In this document: positions 26,440 to 36,034 of the stretch, piece by piece
Layout of the letters: every line of letters begins with the position of its first letter
How positions within the stretch are numbered: the first letter of the stretch is position 1
Source of the DNA: Desulfothermus sp964427155
GTDB lineage: Bacteria; Desulfobacterota; Desulfovibrionia; Desulfovibrionales; Desulfothermaceae
DNA: 54,005 nt
Assembly (NCBI GenBank): GCA_964427155.1
Contig: CAYRSC010000022.1
Location: 1-54,005 of the forward strand
Direction of reading: 5' to 3'
Program-made: the position numbers and the translations under genes
The notes under the pieces: generated by a model
Told to the model about the DNA's origin: nothing
The model's input: only the letters and a program-made list of their open reading frames with translations
Database searches by the model: none

Positions 26440-26926
26440 CGAGTGGAATACAGAGTGTTTCTTACTTTAAGGTGAGAGTGCTTTGTTTTTACATGGTGAG
26501 GGAAAGGTTGTCCCTTATAGGCTAGAGGATGGGTCTTTATCTATGAGATAGTCAGTGCCACCTCTTTTCTCATCTAAGGTTTTGCGTGGGGGCCAGCAAT
26601 AGCAGGCTGGCTTCTTGGTTCCTTCCCGAAACCCCCTGTTATTTTTCTGTATATGGGGTCCCACCTTGTTCATCTCCTAAGGCGTATAATAGAGGTGATC
26701 GTATTTTATAGTTGAGGGGTGTTATCCCTCCAATAGGGGGATTTGTCTTCTCTCTCCTTGGGTGTTCCCCTGTATGCTGGAGTTTTGAAAAAGATCATTC
26801 CTTTATTGACACCATTCTTGTATTTGTGTTATTAAGGCAATAAAATTTTTGGATTTTCCGTCAAAAAGGACGGATAGAGGGGCAGGGGTGTTTTTGCGTC
26901 AACTTTCAGGATAAGGAGGTAGGTTG
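26440..26926. other. 487-nt intergenic region with stem-loops, before formate dehydrogenase
   Basis: No convincing ORF. It contains a 6-bp hairpin GCCAGC/GCTGGC enclosed by GGGGG (near 26588) and CCCCC followed by TGTTATTTTT, which could be an RNA or a terminator; an alternating set GAGGG/CCCTC/AGGGGG near 26718-26745 that can pair in two ways; a TATAAT at 26685-26690 without a clear -35; and hairpin TCCGTC/GACGGA at 26858-26875 in the leader. I could not match it to a known riboswitch or 6S RNA. Confidence 0.4.
26806..26835 (+). promoter_or_regulatory. Promoter candidate for formate dehydrogenase operon
   Basis: TTGACA (26806-26811), 18-nt spacer, TATTAA (26830-26835). The -35 is perfect and the -10 matches four of six. 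It sits about 90 nt before fdhA. The leader hairpin at 26858-26875 follows. Confidence 0.55.
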
Positions 26927-29900
26927 ATGAAGATTTCTAGGAGGGCATTTTTAAAGTTTTCAGGAGGGGCCCTTCTCTCAGGGGGAGTAGTTGGCAGTGA
27001 AGATAGCGCCATGGCCTCTCTTCCCCGGGAGGAGAAGTTGAGGGGTGCCACGGTAACCACCACTATTTGCCCCTATTGCGCGGTGGGGTGTGGTTTCAGG
27101 GTCTATACCAAGAATGGGAGGGTTATTCATATTGAGGGCGACCCTGACCATCCCATAAATGAGGGGCGCTGCTGTCCAAAGGGGGCGGGGTTATATCAGT
27201 TTGTAAACAATGACACCAGGGTATTAAAGCCCCTATACAGGGCACCTGGGGCAAGGCAATGGAAGGAGGTAGAATGGGATTGGGCGCTGGATAGGATAGC
27301 AAGGAGGATAAAGGAGGCCAGGGACAAGACCTTTGTGCACAAAAATTCCAAAGGAGAGGTGGTGAATCGCACAGATGGGATTGCCCATGTGGGAAGCGCT
27401 GCCATAGACAATGAGGAGTGTTATCTACTCCAGAAGTGGCTCAGGTCCCTTGGTCTGGTATATATTGAACACCAGGCCCGTATCTGACATTCCGCCACTG
27501 TTGCGGCTCTGGCAGAGTCGTTTGGCCGTGGTGCAATGACCAATCACTGGATAGACCTCCAGAATTCCAATGTAATTCTTATAATGGGTAGTAATGCCGC
27601 CGAAAATCATCCTATTTCCTTCCATTGGATATCCAAGGCAAGAAAAAGAGGAGCGGTTCTCATTCATGTAGATCCTCGTTACACCAGGACATCTGCACAG
27701 GCTGATATCTATGCACCTATTCGTTCAGGGACAGATATTGCCTTTTTAGGGGGAATGATAAAGTATATCCTGGACAACAATCTAATCCAACATGAATATG
27801 TAGTAAATTATACTAATGCCCCTTTTATATTGAACAAAGACTTTAAGCTTCCTGCAGATCTTGGGGGAGTATTTTCCGGATATGATCCGGAGAAACGAAA
27901 GTACGACAAGACCACCTGGAGATTTGAACGGGATAGAGATGGAGTTATAAAGAAGGACAAGAGTCTTAGCCATCCAATGTGTGTATATCAGCTCCTGAAG
28001 AAGCATTATTCTCGCTATGATATAGATACTGTATCTTCCATAACAGGTATGCCTGTTAGATTGATAAAGAAGATATACAAGATATACACCTCCACTTACA
28101 GACCTGATAGGGTAGCCACCATTATGTATGCCATGGGCTGGACCCAGCATACTGTAGGCACTCAAAATATTCGGGCCATGACCATAATTCAATTACTCCT
28201 TGGAAATATTGGACTGGCAGGGGGAGGTGTGAATGCCCTTAGGGGAGAAAGCAATGTGCAGGGCTCAACAGACCACTGTCTTCTCTATCACATCCTGCCT
28301 GGATATCTGAAGGTGCCCCGTGCCTCTAAACAGACCCTTGAAGAGTATAACAGGGCCTATACCCCCAAGACCCATGAGCCTTTTAGTGCCAACTGGTGGG
28401 GCAACTATCCAAAGTATTCAGTTAGCCTTTTAAAGGCCTTTTTTGGGGAGAACGCCACCAAGGAAAACGATTTTGGGTATAACTGGTTACCCAAACTAGA
28501 CGATGGTCAAAATGCATCCTGGCTTATGCTCTTTGATGAGATGTATAAGGGAAAGTTTAAGGGTTTTTTTGCGTGGGGTCAGAATCCAGCTTGTTCAGGT
28601 GCAGATGCCAATAAGGTCCGTGAGGCCCTCTGCAAGCTGGAGTGGATGGTGGCTGTAAATCTATTTGACAATGAGACCGCCTCCTTCTGGAGGGGCCCTG
28701 GTATGAAGCCCGAGGATATAAAGACAGAGGTGTTTTTCCTCCCTTGTTGTTCTTTTGTGGAGAAGGAAGGGAGCATCACCAATTCTGGTAGATGGGCGCA
28801 ATGGAGATATAAGGCAATAGAACCCCAGGGGAGTTCTAAGCCAGATTCAGACATTATAAATGAACTTTATTTCAGGGTTAAGAGTTTATATGAAAAAGAA
28901 GGGGGAGTATATCCTGAGCCAATTACAAAACTCAGTTGGGAATACGGAGAAAAGGATGTCCATGGAAAGATAAAGAAGATAGACACCCATGCAGTGGCTA
29001 AGGAGATAAATGGTTACTTCACCAGGGATGTGGTGGTAAAGGGGAAGCTGTTTAAGAAGGGCACCCTGGTTCCCAGCTTTGCCTATCTCCAGGCAGATGG
29101 CTCCACCTCTTCTGGTAACTGGCTCTATTGTGGCTCCTATACAGAGAAGGGAAATATGATGGCCAGGCGTTCCAAAAAGGACCCCTCTGGCATAGGGCTA
29201 TATCCTGAATGGTCCTGGTGTTGGCCTGTAAATCGTCGCATATTGTACAATAGGGCCTCTGTGGATCTCTATGGAAGGCCCTGGAATGAGAAAAGACCTG
29301 TTATTAGATGGAATGGGAGAAAATGGGTGGGAGACGTGCCTGATGGAGGGTGGCCTCCCATAAAGTCATCAGATGGGACCATTAACCAGAAGACAAAACT
29401 ACCTTTTATTATGAAACCAGCTGGAGTTGCCAGCATATTTGGGCCTGGGAGGGTGGATGGTCCATTTCCAGAGCATTATGAGCCCCTTGAAAGTCCTCTA
29501 GATTTTAATCCTATTCCGAAAAATAATTATAGAATAAATCCTGTAATCCCTGCCTTCCTCATTCCTCCAGGAGAGAACAAGGTGGGGATAGATGCATACT
29601 CCCTAAATGACCCCCGTTTCCCCTATGTGTGTACCACCTACCGTGTCACTGAGCACTGGCAGACTGGTGTGGTGACCCGTCACATCCCCTGGCTTTTAGA
29701 ACTCATGCCACAGCTCATAGTGGAGATAAGTGAGGAACTGGCAAGGTTAAAGGGGATAAAGGATGGGGATATGGTGGAGCTTCAATCTGCTCGCGGGAGC
29801 GTAAAGGGAGTGGCAGTGGTGACCAATCGGCTGAGACCCTTTTATATCATGGGAAAGAAGGTCCATCAGGTGGGTACTCTGTGGTGTTTTGGATGGGAAT

Positions 29901-30016
29901 ATCCCAGGGGAGGAAAGGCCGGGGACAGTGGAAATCTCCTAACTCCCCCCACAGGTGACCCAAATACTGCTATCCCAGAGACCAAGGCATTTAAGGTCAA
30001 CCTAAAGAAACTTTAG
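26927..30016 (+). CDS. fdhA: Formate dehydrogenase alpha subunit, selenocysteine-containing, Tat-exported
   Basis: Read through the in-frame TGA at 27485-27487 as Sec187, the product has 1029 residues. The N terminus has a twin-arginine signal (SRRAFLKFSG), so the enzyme faces the periplasm. A [4Fe-4S] motif follows (CPYCAVGCGF, then GRCCPKG), and the Sec lies in HQARI-U-HSATVA, the usual Mo/W-bisPGD formate dehydrogenase site. Later molybdopterin oxidoreductase motifs include IMGSNAAENHP, GNIGLAGGGVNALRGE and, near the end, YPRGGKAGDSGNLLTPPTGDPN. AAGGAGGT precedes the ATG. A bSECIS hairpin follows the TGA. The next two genes encode the Fe-S and membrane subunits. Confidence 0.94.
27485..27520 (+). 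promoter_or_regulatory. UGA Sec codon and SECIS hairpin of fdhA
   Basis: After the TGA come 22 nt, then loop TGGCA. The stem is CGGCTC (27504-27509) with GAGTCG (27515-27520), six pairs with one G-U. Confidence 0.85.
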
Positions 30017-30042
30017 TGGAATTTTTAAGGAGGATAACAATC

Positions 30043-30816
30043 ATGGCCAAAGGTGTTTTAGTAGATATAACCAGGTGCATCGCCTGCCGCTCCTGTCAGG
30101 TGTCATGTAAGGCATGGCATGGCCTGCCCGCTGATTACCGACCCTCTGATGGGAGGTACACCAGCCCTGAGTCGCTGGATGCCACAGATTATACTTTTGT
30201 GAATTTTATAGAAAATAGTGGCAGCGATGTGGTGTGGAAGTTCGTGAAAGAGCAGTGTATGCACTGCAAGGACCCAGCATGTGTATCTGCATGTCCAGTG
30301 GGGGCCCTCCAGAAGACCAAAGAGGGACCAGTGGTATATAACCAATGGAAGTGCATAGGATGTAGATATTGTATGATAGCATGTCCCTTTAATGTACCAA
30401 AGTATGAGTGGAATACCACCAATCCCTGGGTGAGAAAGTGTGATTTTTGTGCAGATAGGCTTGCCGCGGGGGATAAGCCTGCATGTGTGTCGGCATGTCC
30501 CATGGAGGTGATGTATTTTGACGATTATGAAAAGGTAGTGGCTGAGGCAAAAAGGAGAATAAACACCTACCCAGAAAAATATGTGAATAAGATATATGGA
30601 CTTAAGGAGGCAGGGGGGACCTCGTGGATATACATATCAGACGTTCCCTTTGAAGAGTTGGGATTTAACACCTCCATTTCTCCTGTCCCCTATCCCTCCA
30701 GGACGTGGGGCCCTGATCTGTCCAAGATATTGTGGGAAGAGGCGGGACTTCTGGCCATTTTGTGCGGTATTTTATATATAAGGACGCGGCGTAACCAGAA
30801 GGAGGAGGAGAGATGA
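30043..30816 (+). CDS. fdhB: Formate dehydrogenase Fe-S beta subunit
   Basis: About 257 residues with four [4Fe-4S] binding sets: CIACRSCQVSCK, CMHCKDPACVSACP, CIGCRYCMIACP and CDFCADRLAAG...CVSACP, as in FdnH/FdoH-type subunits. A C-terminal hydrophobic segment (AGLLAILCGILYI) anchors it to the membrane. It carries electrons from FdhA to the membrane subunit. The ATG at 30043 has AAGGAGG upstream; an earlier ATG at 30016 is unlikely. Its stop overlaps the next gene (ATGA). Confidence 0.93.
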   Translation: MAKGVLVDITRCIACRSCQVSCKAWHGLPADYRPSDGRYTSPESLDATDYTFVNFIENSGSDVVWKFVKEQCMHCKDPACVSACPVGALQKTKEGPVVYNQWKCIGCRYCMIACPFNVPKYEWNTTNPWVRKCDFCADRLAAGDKPACVSACPMEVMYFDDYEKVVAEAKRRINTYPEKYVNKIYGLKEAGGTSWIYISDVPFEELGFNTSISPVPYPSRTWGPDLSKILWEEAGLLAILCGILYIRTRRNQKEEER

Positions 30817-31961
30817 ACACCACATATTCTAGACAAAGATTTTTTACTGCAAGGACCTGGATATTGCTTGTCCTTGCAATAGTGGGAGCACTTACTGCCA
30901 TATATAGGCTTGCAATAGGGCTTGGCCCTGCAACAAACCTTAGTGATTCCAACCCCTGGGGCCTATGGGTGGCCTTTGATGTAATGTGTGGAGTTGCCCT
31001 TGCCGCAGGGGGATTCACAGTGACCTTTGGGGTTTATGTGGCCAACTGGAAAAGATATAAACCAATTGCGAGGGCTGCCACTCTTACTGCATTTCTTGGG
31101 TACCTTCTGGTGGTGATGGGGCTTTTTCTGGACATAGGTAAACCCTTTGCCTTCTGGCATCCTCTGATTTTCTGGAATATCCATTCTGTGATGTTTGAAA
31201 TAGTGGTATGCGTAACCCTCTACACCCTGGTCCTTACCCTGGAATTTCTTCCCTGGTTATTGGAGAAATTGAACGTATTAACTCCTTTTAAGGATTTCTT
31301 GGAGAAACGTGCAGTGGTTTTGACGCTGGTTATTCTGGGGATAATGTTATCCTATGGACACCAATCCTCTCTAGGGGGATTGTTCCTGATTGCTCCAACA
31401 AAACTCCATCCCCTCTACTACACCAGCATCATACATCATCTCTTCTTCCTCTCCGCCATTTGTGCAGGGTTGTCCATGGTCTCGTGTGAGACCATAATAA
31501 GTGCCAATATGCGTAATACAGAGTATGAATCAGAGATACTGGAGGGCCTTGCAAGGGGGAGTGCCATAGCCCTGTGGGTCTATTTTCTTGTGAGGATCAT
31601 AGACCTCGCCCTTAAAGGAAAACTGGGGTATGTGTTTGAGGGGACAATGCAGAGCCATCTATTCTTGTTGGAGATGGGAGTGGGAGTGGTGTTACCCATG
31701 CTCCTGTTAAGCTCCAGGACTGTGAGGAGGTCCATCCCCCTTCTACTCTTTTCCCATGGTCTGGTTATCTTTGGGGTGATATTAAACAGGTTTGATGTGG
31801 TGTTTTTGACAGAAACTTCCATGAGAGGGCCCATTTATCTGCCTTCTTGGGAAGAGGTGTTCATAACCCTTGGACTTGTCTCTACAGGGATACTTTTCTA
31901 TAAGATCATCGTGACCTATCTGCCTATCTTTAATTCACCAAGCACCACCCAACAGGTCTAG
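30813..31961 (+). CDS. NrfD/PsrC-type membrane subunit of formate dehydrogenase
   Basis: A 382-residue protein with about ten hydrophobic helices and the NrfD/HybB/PsrC pattern, including SNPWGLWVAFDVMCGVALAA near residues 46-65 and LHPLYYTSIIHHLFFLSAI. It has no haem-binding histidine pairs typical of the cytochrome b type FdnI. It should exchange electrons with menaquinone. It overlaps fdhB by 4 nt, and a strong terminator follows. Confidence 0.88.
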   Translation: MNTTYSRQRFFTARTWILLVLAIVGALTAIYRLAIGLGPATNLSDSNPWGLWVAFDVMCGVALAAGGFTVTFGVYVANWKRYKPIARAATLTAFLGYLLVVMGLFLDIGKPFAFWHPLIFWNIHSVMFEIVVCVTLYTLVLTLEFLPWLLEKLNVLTPFKDFLEKRAVVLTLVILGIMLSYGHQSSLGGLFLIAPTKLHPLYYTSIIHHLFFLSAICAGLSMVSCETIISANMRNTEYESEILEGLARGSAIALWVYFLVRIIDLALKGKLGYVFEGTMQSHLFLLEMGVGVVLPMLLLSSRTVRRSIPLLLFSHGLVIFGVILNRFDVVFLTETSMRGPIYLPSWEEVFITLGLVSTGILFYKIIVTYLPIFNSPSTTQQV

Positions 31962-31978
31962 TCCTTTATGGTATGCAT

Positions 31979-32022
31979 GGGGGAGAGGAGGGTCCCTCTC
32001 CCCCATGTCCCTATTTTCCCTT
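31979..32022 (+). terminator. Rho-independent terminator after the fdh operon
   Basis: Stem GGGGGAGAGG (31979-31988) with CCTCTCCCCC (31995-32004), ten G-C/A-T pairs, 6-nt loop, followed by a pyrimidine stretch ending in TTTTTT at about 32016-32022. Confidence 0.8.
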
Positions 32023-32096
32023 TTTTATACACATAGACAGCCACCCATTTTTATATTACACACCTATCCTTAACTATTTTTGGAGGGGAGGTGTGT

Positions 32097-32501
32097 ATGG
32101 ATGAGAAGTTTTTGAGGGAGTTTTTTAAAAGGGATAGGCTGGCGAGGTTGCTGGGAATTGAAATCGTGGAGATTGGTGAGGGGAGGGCAAGGGTATGTGT
32201 GGAGGTACAACAGGAACATCTAAATGGAGTGGATCTGGTGCATGGGGGCACCATCTTTACCCTGGCGGATTTTGCCTTTGCCATTGCCTCCAATTCCCAT
32301 GGAAAGGTGGCCGTGGGGATAGCCGCCTCTATCTCCTATGTTTCTCCAGCACGGGGTGGAAGGCTATTTGCTGAGGCCAGGGAGGTGGCGTGTAACCCAC
32401 GTCTAGCCACATATGAGGTGGAGGTAAAAGACGAAAATGGAAAGACAATAGCCTTTTTTCAGGGTACAGCCTATAGAAAGAAGGAGCCATTATCCCTCTA
32501 A
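32097..32501 (+). CDS. PaaI-family hotdog thioesterase
   Basis: About 134 residues of a hotdog-fold acyl-CoA thioesterase. The PaaI active-site pattern is HLNGVDLVHGGTIFTLADFA (about 41-60), with the Asn-Gly and His-Gly-Gly motif and the Asp of LAD. GGGGAGG precedes the ATG at 32097; an in-frame GTG at 32091 is less likely. It likely hydrolyses aryl- or medium acyl-CoA. Lone gene between terminators. Confidence 0.88.
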   Translation: MDEKFLREFFKRDRLARLLGIEIVEIGEGRARVCVEVQQEHLNGVDLVHGGTIFTLADFAFAIASNSHGKVAVGIAASISYVSPARGGRLFAEAREVACNPRLATYEVEVKDENGKTIAFFQGTAYRKKEPLSL

Positions 32502-32506
32502 AGAGA

Positions 32507-32551
32507 GGAGGACCCCCCTCCCATGGGGGGACAGGAGGAAAGGGGTCCTCC
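32507..32551. terminator. 10-bp inverted repeat after the thioesterase gene
   Basis: GGAGGACCCC (32507-32516) pairs with GGGGTCCTCC (32542-32551); the 25-nt loop holds a second small palindrome, CCCATGGG. It lies between the thioesterase and the amt remnant, where a bidirectional terminator fits, but no T-run follows. Confidence 0.45.
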
Positions 32552-32566
32552 AGGGAGGTAGTATAT

Positions 32567-32887
32567 CTAGAGTGTAAACTCTGGATATGCAGGGGTTCCA
32601 TCCCAGTCCTTTCCCATCATGATGGCATATCCAGTGGCAAAAAAGACCAGGGAGTCCATTACAAAGTCCATGAGATTCTTCCTCATTAGATTTACTGCAT
32701 TTTTTGATCTACAAAACCCAGCCTCTACCATGGCAAAGCCCGCCTGCATGAAAAACACCAGAAAGGCACAAATGAGGACCCATGCATAGTCCAGAGGGGC
32801 CTCTGGATGTGCCCTGAGTGTGATGGCACCCGTTGGGTCTGCGGCCAGGGACCTGGATGCCATGGTGAGGGCCATTACCACCATCAT
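32567..32887 (-). pseudogene. Truncated ammonium transporter (Amt) remnant
   Basis: A 106-residue frame with a signal-like start and the first two to three helices of an Amt protein: DYAWVLICAFLVFFMQAGFAMVEAGFCRSKN and NLMRKNLMDFVMDSLVFFATGYA. Amt proteins have about 400 or more residues and eleven helices, so about three quarters is missing; the frame ends at a TAG. Nothing resembling the rest is in the flanking 65 nt or beyond. It is probably a decayed gene. Confidence 0.65.
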
Positions 32888-33058
32888 GCCAGGAACTAAG
32901 TTTTTGCAGGACCTTAAGGACCTTCATGTATCAAAAAAGTATCAATAAAACCATTTTGGTTGGGAGGGGAGAAGGGGAAAAAACATTTGCTTTTTTTTAG
33001 AAACTCATTAATATCTGGTGGTGTCTTGGAAATTAATTTAAGCGGAGGAGGATATTTA

Positions 33059-33277
33059 ATGGCCCATTTCTTTCCATATCTGGTGGATTCATCTCTACTG
33101 GAGCAGATAAAGAGCCTTCCCACAGAAGAGCTTCTGGACTTTTGGGAAGAGACCCAGTTTATTGATGAGGCCCTGGAGCAGGGGGAGGGTTCTTCTTTTA
33201 TGTTGAATCTGGAATATGAGCGGGCTGTGCTGCAGGAGCTTCAGATAAGGAAGTGGACAGGTAGACTGGATAGTTAA
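33059..33277 (+). CDS. Small acidic protein of unknown function
   Basis: A 72-residue frame. It is supported by a strong GGAGGAGG 8 nt before the ATG, by acidic helical-looking content (SSLLEQIKSLPTEELLDFWEE) and by the terminator that follows. No known family was recognised. Upstream in-frame codons extend to 32960, but this part looks non-coding. Confidence 0.55.
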   Translation: MAHFFPYLVDSSLLEQIKSLPTEELLDFWEETQFIDEALEQGEGSSFMLNLEYERAVLQELQIRKWTGRLDS

Positions 33278-33282
33278 GAAGA

Positions 33283-33311
33283 GAGGGGGAGATTTGAGTT
33301 TCTCCTCCCTC
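33283..33311. terminator. Convergent-gene terminator hairpin
   Basis: GAGGGGGAGA (33283-33292) pairs with TCTCC and CCCTC (33301-33311) with one bulged T, 8-nt loop. It lies between the small acidic gene and the end of the kinase-like gene on the other strand, then CTTCCTGTCTTTTA. Confidence 0.5.
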
Positions 33312-33322
33312 CTTCCTGTCTT

Positions 33323-34396
33323 TTATCCCCGCATGTAGCGGTTGATATCCTGGTAATCAAATTTCTCTTCGGTCAAGATATTTTCCATAAATGAGAAGAG
33401 GCCCTTTCTCACCTCAATGGGATGGGAGGGATACCACTGGGGAGAGGCTATTACTAGGGCCCTAAATACATAAAATGGTGCTATTACCTCCAGTATCTCT
33501 TCATCTCCAGTGAGGGAGAGGTATTCTTCCCAGAAGGTGAGGTACATCTTTTCAAATATCCCTTCCAGGTAAGGTTTGTCATAGAGGCCATAGAGTAGGT
33601 AGTTGCAGGTCATGGTGGAGACATCGTCCGCTGGCTCTCCCCATTCTCCACGACTCCTATCCAGGACCTTAAAGTCCTTGCCCATAACCAGAACATTCCA
33701 GGGATGAAAGTCCCCGTGGACCACAGAGAGCCTATGGGTGTAAGACTTTAATTTCCATCTCCATTCCACAAGTCGTTTCTCCAGGGCGATGAATCTCTCT
33801 TGAGGATATGTCTCATAGGGATGGGGATAGCCATCTATTATCCCCCAGATGCATTCGCAGTCCCCTATGAGGTTGCGTATACGCCTGAGATAGAGATGGG
33901 TATCCTCCTTCTTTTTCTTATGGATACGGGCCAGATACTGTGCCAAATCCTTTACCAATCGCATGTCTCCCTCTCGGAGATCCCCCTTTTTTATCCTCTC
34001 CAAGTGAAGATAATAGTCTTCCCCCTCTACCATCTCGTTCACCAGAAAGAATTCTTCCACTCCCTTCACCAGTCTAAGGCCAGATGAAGAGATGTATCCT
34101 AGGGCCACTGGTCTTACATGCCTTTCAAGACGCCCCCCGGTCTCATACTGAAACATCAATATCCTGGCCCTGTCCCAATAGTATTGGTGTCCGTATATAT
34201 CCCCTCTCATGGTGGATATTACCACATCTTCTGTTGTGTTATCTGAAAACACCAGCCTTATCTTCAGGGGCCTGCCATAGCCAAAGTCTTTGAGGACATC
34301 CCCTTCCTGTTTGTGAAACTCCCCTATGTGGAGTTCTTCTATTTCCTTCTCATATACCTCACTAAAGAAGGTCTTTAGTTCTCCTGGAGACAGCAT
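33323..34396 (-). CDS. Aminoglycoside phosphotransferase/choline kinase-like protein
   Basis: A 357-residue kinase-fold protein. The catalytic loop VVHGDFHPWNVLV and the following KVLDRSRGEWGEPADDVS correspond to the APH/ChoK HxDxxxxN and metal-binding sites; the second usual motif has Asp followed by Arg-Ser-Arg, so the normal DFD/DWE is replaced by LDRS, a variant. AGGAG lies upstream of the ATG at 34396. Last gene of a minus-strand group with cupin and CoA-transferase. A small-molecule kinase role is possible; substrate unknown. Confidence 0.8.
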   Translation of the reverse strand: MLSPGELKTFFSEVYEKEIEELHIGEFHKQEGDVLKDFGYGRPLKIRLVFSDNTTEDVVISTMRGDIYGHQYYWDRARILMFQYETGGRLERHVRPVALGYISSSGLRLVKGVEEFFLVNEMVEGEDYYLHLERIKKGDLREGDMRLVKDLAQYLARIHKKKKEDTHLYLRRIRNLIGDCECIWGIIDGYPHPYETYPQERFIALEKRLVEWRWKLKSYTHRLSVVHGDFHPWNVLVMGKDFKVLDRSRGEWGEPADDVSTMTCNYLLYGLYDKPYLEGIFEKMYLTFWEEYLSLTGDEEILEVIAPFYVFRALVIASPQWYPSHPIEVRKGLFSFMENILTEEKFDYQDINRYMRG

Positions 34397-34453
34397 AGTA
34401 TATTCTCCTATAATGGTTTTAATTGGTTATTGAAGCCATTTATCTTCTATCAC

Positions 34454-34852
34454 TTAACTATCTTTAATGTCCCCAATTAATTGTGTATCCTCGTGAGAGT
34501 AGGGAGGAGAGCAACAACACAGGAGCCTTAGAAGGCTTGTGCCTGTATTGGCGATCCCATGGGGCATCTTTGGTGGGATTAAAATAATATCCCCCTTTGA
34601 GACCATAAACACCCTATCCCCTAAAAACATCCTTCCCTCTCCCTCTAGTATGTAATAGATCTCCTCTGATGTCCTGTGGAGATGGAGAAGGGTCTTGCTG
34701 TTGGGAGGCACAATGGCCTCTGCAAGGCTCTGATTTTTGTTCCCATGCACATGGGGATGCATAAGCTCCCTGATAATGGAGCTGTCCTTTGTAATATAGG
34801 GAGTTATCTTGTTGTAATTATTAACAATTATCCTTTCCCTGTTAGATCTCAT
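34454..34852 (-). CDS. Single-domain cupin protein
   Basis: A 132-residue cupin. The metal-site pattern is seen as LLHLHRTSEEIYYILEGEGRM (motif 1, two His and Glu) and IPPKMPHGIAN (motif 2, His). Such small cupins bind a metal and act as isomerases, dioxygenases or sugar/ligand sensors. Upstream of the kinase-like gene, downstream of the CoA-transferase; function not identified. A Cys-rich stretch LLCCCSPP is unusual. Confidence 0.8.
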   Translation of the reverse strand: MRSNRERIIVNNYNKITPYITKDSSIIRELMHPHVHGNKNQSLAEAIVPPNSKTLLHLHRTSEEIYYILEGEGRMFLGDRVFMVSKGDIILIPPKMPHGIANTGTSLLRLLCCCSPPYSHEDTQLIGDIKDS

Positions 34853-34899
34853 TTACCTTTCCCAAATCCTTACCACCTTCTCCCCCCACCTCATGTCTT

Positions 34900-36033
34900 T
34901 TAGGTTATATCTTTAATCTCTTCCCGGGAATAACCCAATTCCTCCAGTACCTCAATGGTATTTTCTCCAAACCTCACAGGGGGGGTGCGGATAGTGGCAG
35001 GGGTTAGAGAGAGTTTTATGGGACTGGCCAGGGTGGGGACCTTCTTCCCATACTCGTCTGGAGAGAGGATACTCATGCCCCTTTCCTGAAAATGGGGGTG
35101 TTCCAGGGCCTCGTGTAGGGTGAGCACTTCTGACCAGCATCCATCTACATCTTTTAATTCTCTCTTCCACTCCTTTAGGGTCTTTTTTCTAAATATCTCT
35201 TTAAAGTGCTCTATTATCTCTTCCCGGTGCTCCTCGTTATATTGAAGGGGTATAAATTTTTCACACCCAAAATGGATACATATCTCTTTCCAGAAACGCC
35301 CCTCAAGTGCCCCCAGGGAGATGGCCCTCCCATCCTTTGTCTCATAGGTATTGTAACAGGCATATCGGTGAGAGAGTAACATTTCTCCCCTTTTGGGCCT
35401 TTCCCCTTTTAATCTTTCAAACAACAGGGGCAAGATGTTCATGGACAATACACAGTCGCTCATAGATACATCAATATATTGTCCCTTCCCATGTTTCTTT
35501 CTGGCCTCAAGGGCCAAGAGTATCCCTATGGTGCCGTATAGTGCCCCCAATATATCTGCGATCTGGACCCCTGGTATGCTAGGGGGTCTATCTCTATACC
35601 CTATAAGGTCCAGTACCCCTGCAATGCTAAGGTAATTCACATCATGTCCTGCCTTCTGGGAGAGGGGACCTGTTTGACCATAGCCTGTTATAGAGCAGTA
35701 GATAATAGAGGGGGTTATGCGCCTCACATCTTCATATCCCACCCCAAGGCGAGATGCCACCCCTGGTCTGAATCCCTCTATGAGTACGTCTGCATCCTTC
35801 ACCAGTCTAAAGAATGCCTCTTTGCCTTTTGGTTTCTTTAGATTAAGACATATGTGTTTTTTGTTTCTGTAGAGACTGGATAAAAAGAGCTGGTCCTGTT
35901 CAAACCTTCTCTCTTCAATGGCGATCACCTCTGCTCCATGGTCTGCAAGTATCATAGAACAGAGGGGCCCTGGATACAGACGGGATATATCCACCACCCT
36001 TATCCCTTCAAGTGCCTTAAGTCCCATCTTCAT
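34900..36033 (-). CDS. CaiB/BaiF family (class III) CoA-transferase
   Basis: About 377 residues of a type III CoA transferase. VVDISRLYPGPLCSMILADHGAEVI and the motif GYGQTGPLSQKAGHDVNYL with the catalytic Asp (GHD) are clear, and DVSMSDCVLSM is conserved. Substrates range from carnitine/bile acids to formyl/oxalyl-CoA. The start is uncertain: the ATG at 36033 follows the tetR stop (TAACATG); an ATG at 36045 overlaps tetR by 11 nt. Co-transcribed with tetR, cupin and kinase-like genes. Confidence 0.88.
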   Translation of the reverse strand: MKMGLKALEGIRVVDISRLYPGPLCSMILADHGAEVIAIEERRFEQDQLFLSSLYRNKKHICLNLKKPKGKEAFFRLVKDADVLIEGFRPGVASRLGVGYEDVRRITPSIIYCSITGYGQTGPLSQKAGHDVNYLSIAGVLDLIGYRDRPPSIPGVQIADILGALYGTIGILLALEARKKHGKGQYIDVSMSDCVLSMNILPLLFERLKGERPKRGEMLLSHRYACYNTYETKDGRAISLGALEGRFWKEICIHFGCEKFIPLQYNEEHREEIIEHFKEIFRKKTLKEWKRELKDVDGCWSEVLTLHEALEHPHFQERGMSILSPDEYGKKVPTLASPIKLSLTPATIRTPPVRFGENTIEVLEELGYSREEIKDIT

Positions 36034-36034
36034 G

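Noticed and set aside
26560..26660. tRNA or tmRNA candidate from its hairpins
   Set aside because: No T-loop GTTCRANNC, no acceptor stem or CCA, and no alanine-type tmRNA features.
27485..27487. fdhA TGA as a real stop giving two genes
   Set aside because: The 48 nt after it encode the expected HSATVAALAESFGRG sequence in the same frame, with a SECIS stem, and no start codon is needed in between.
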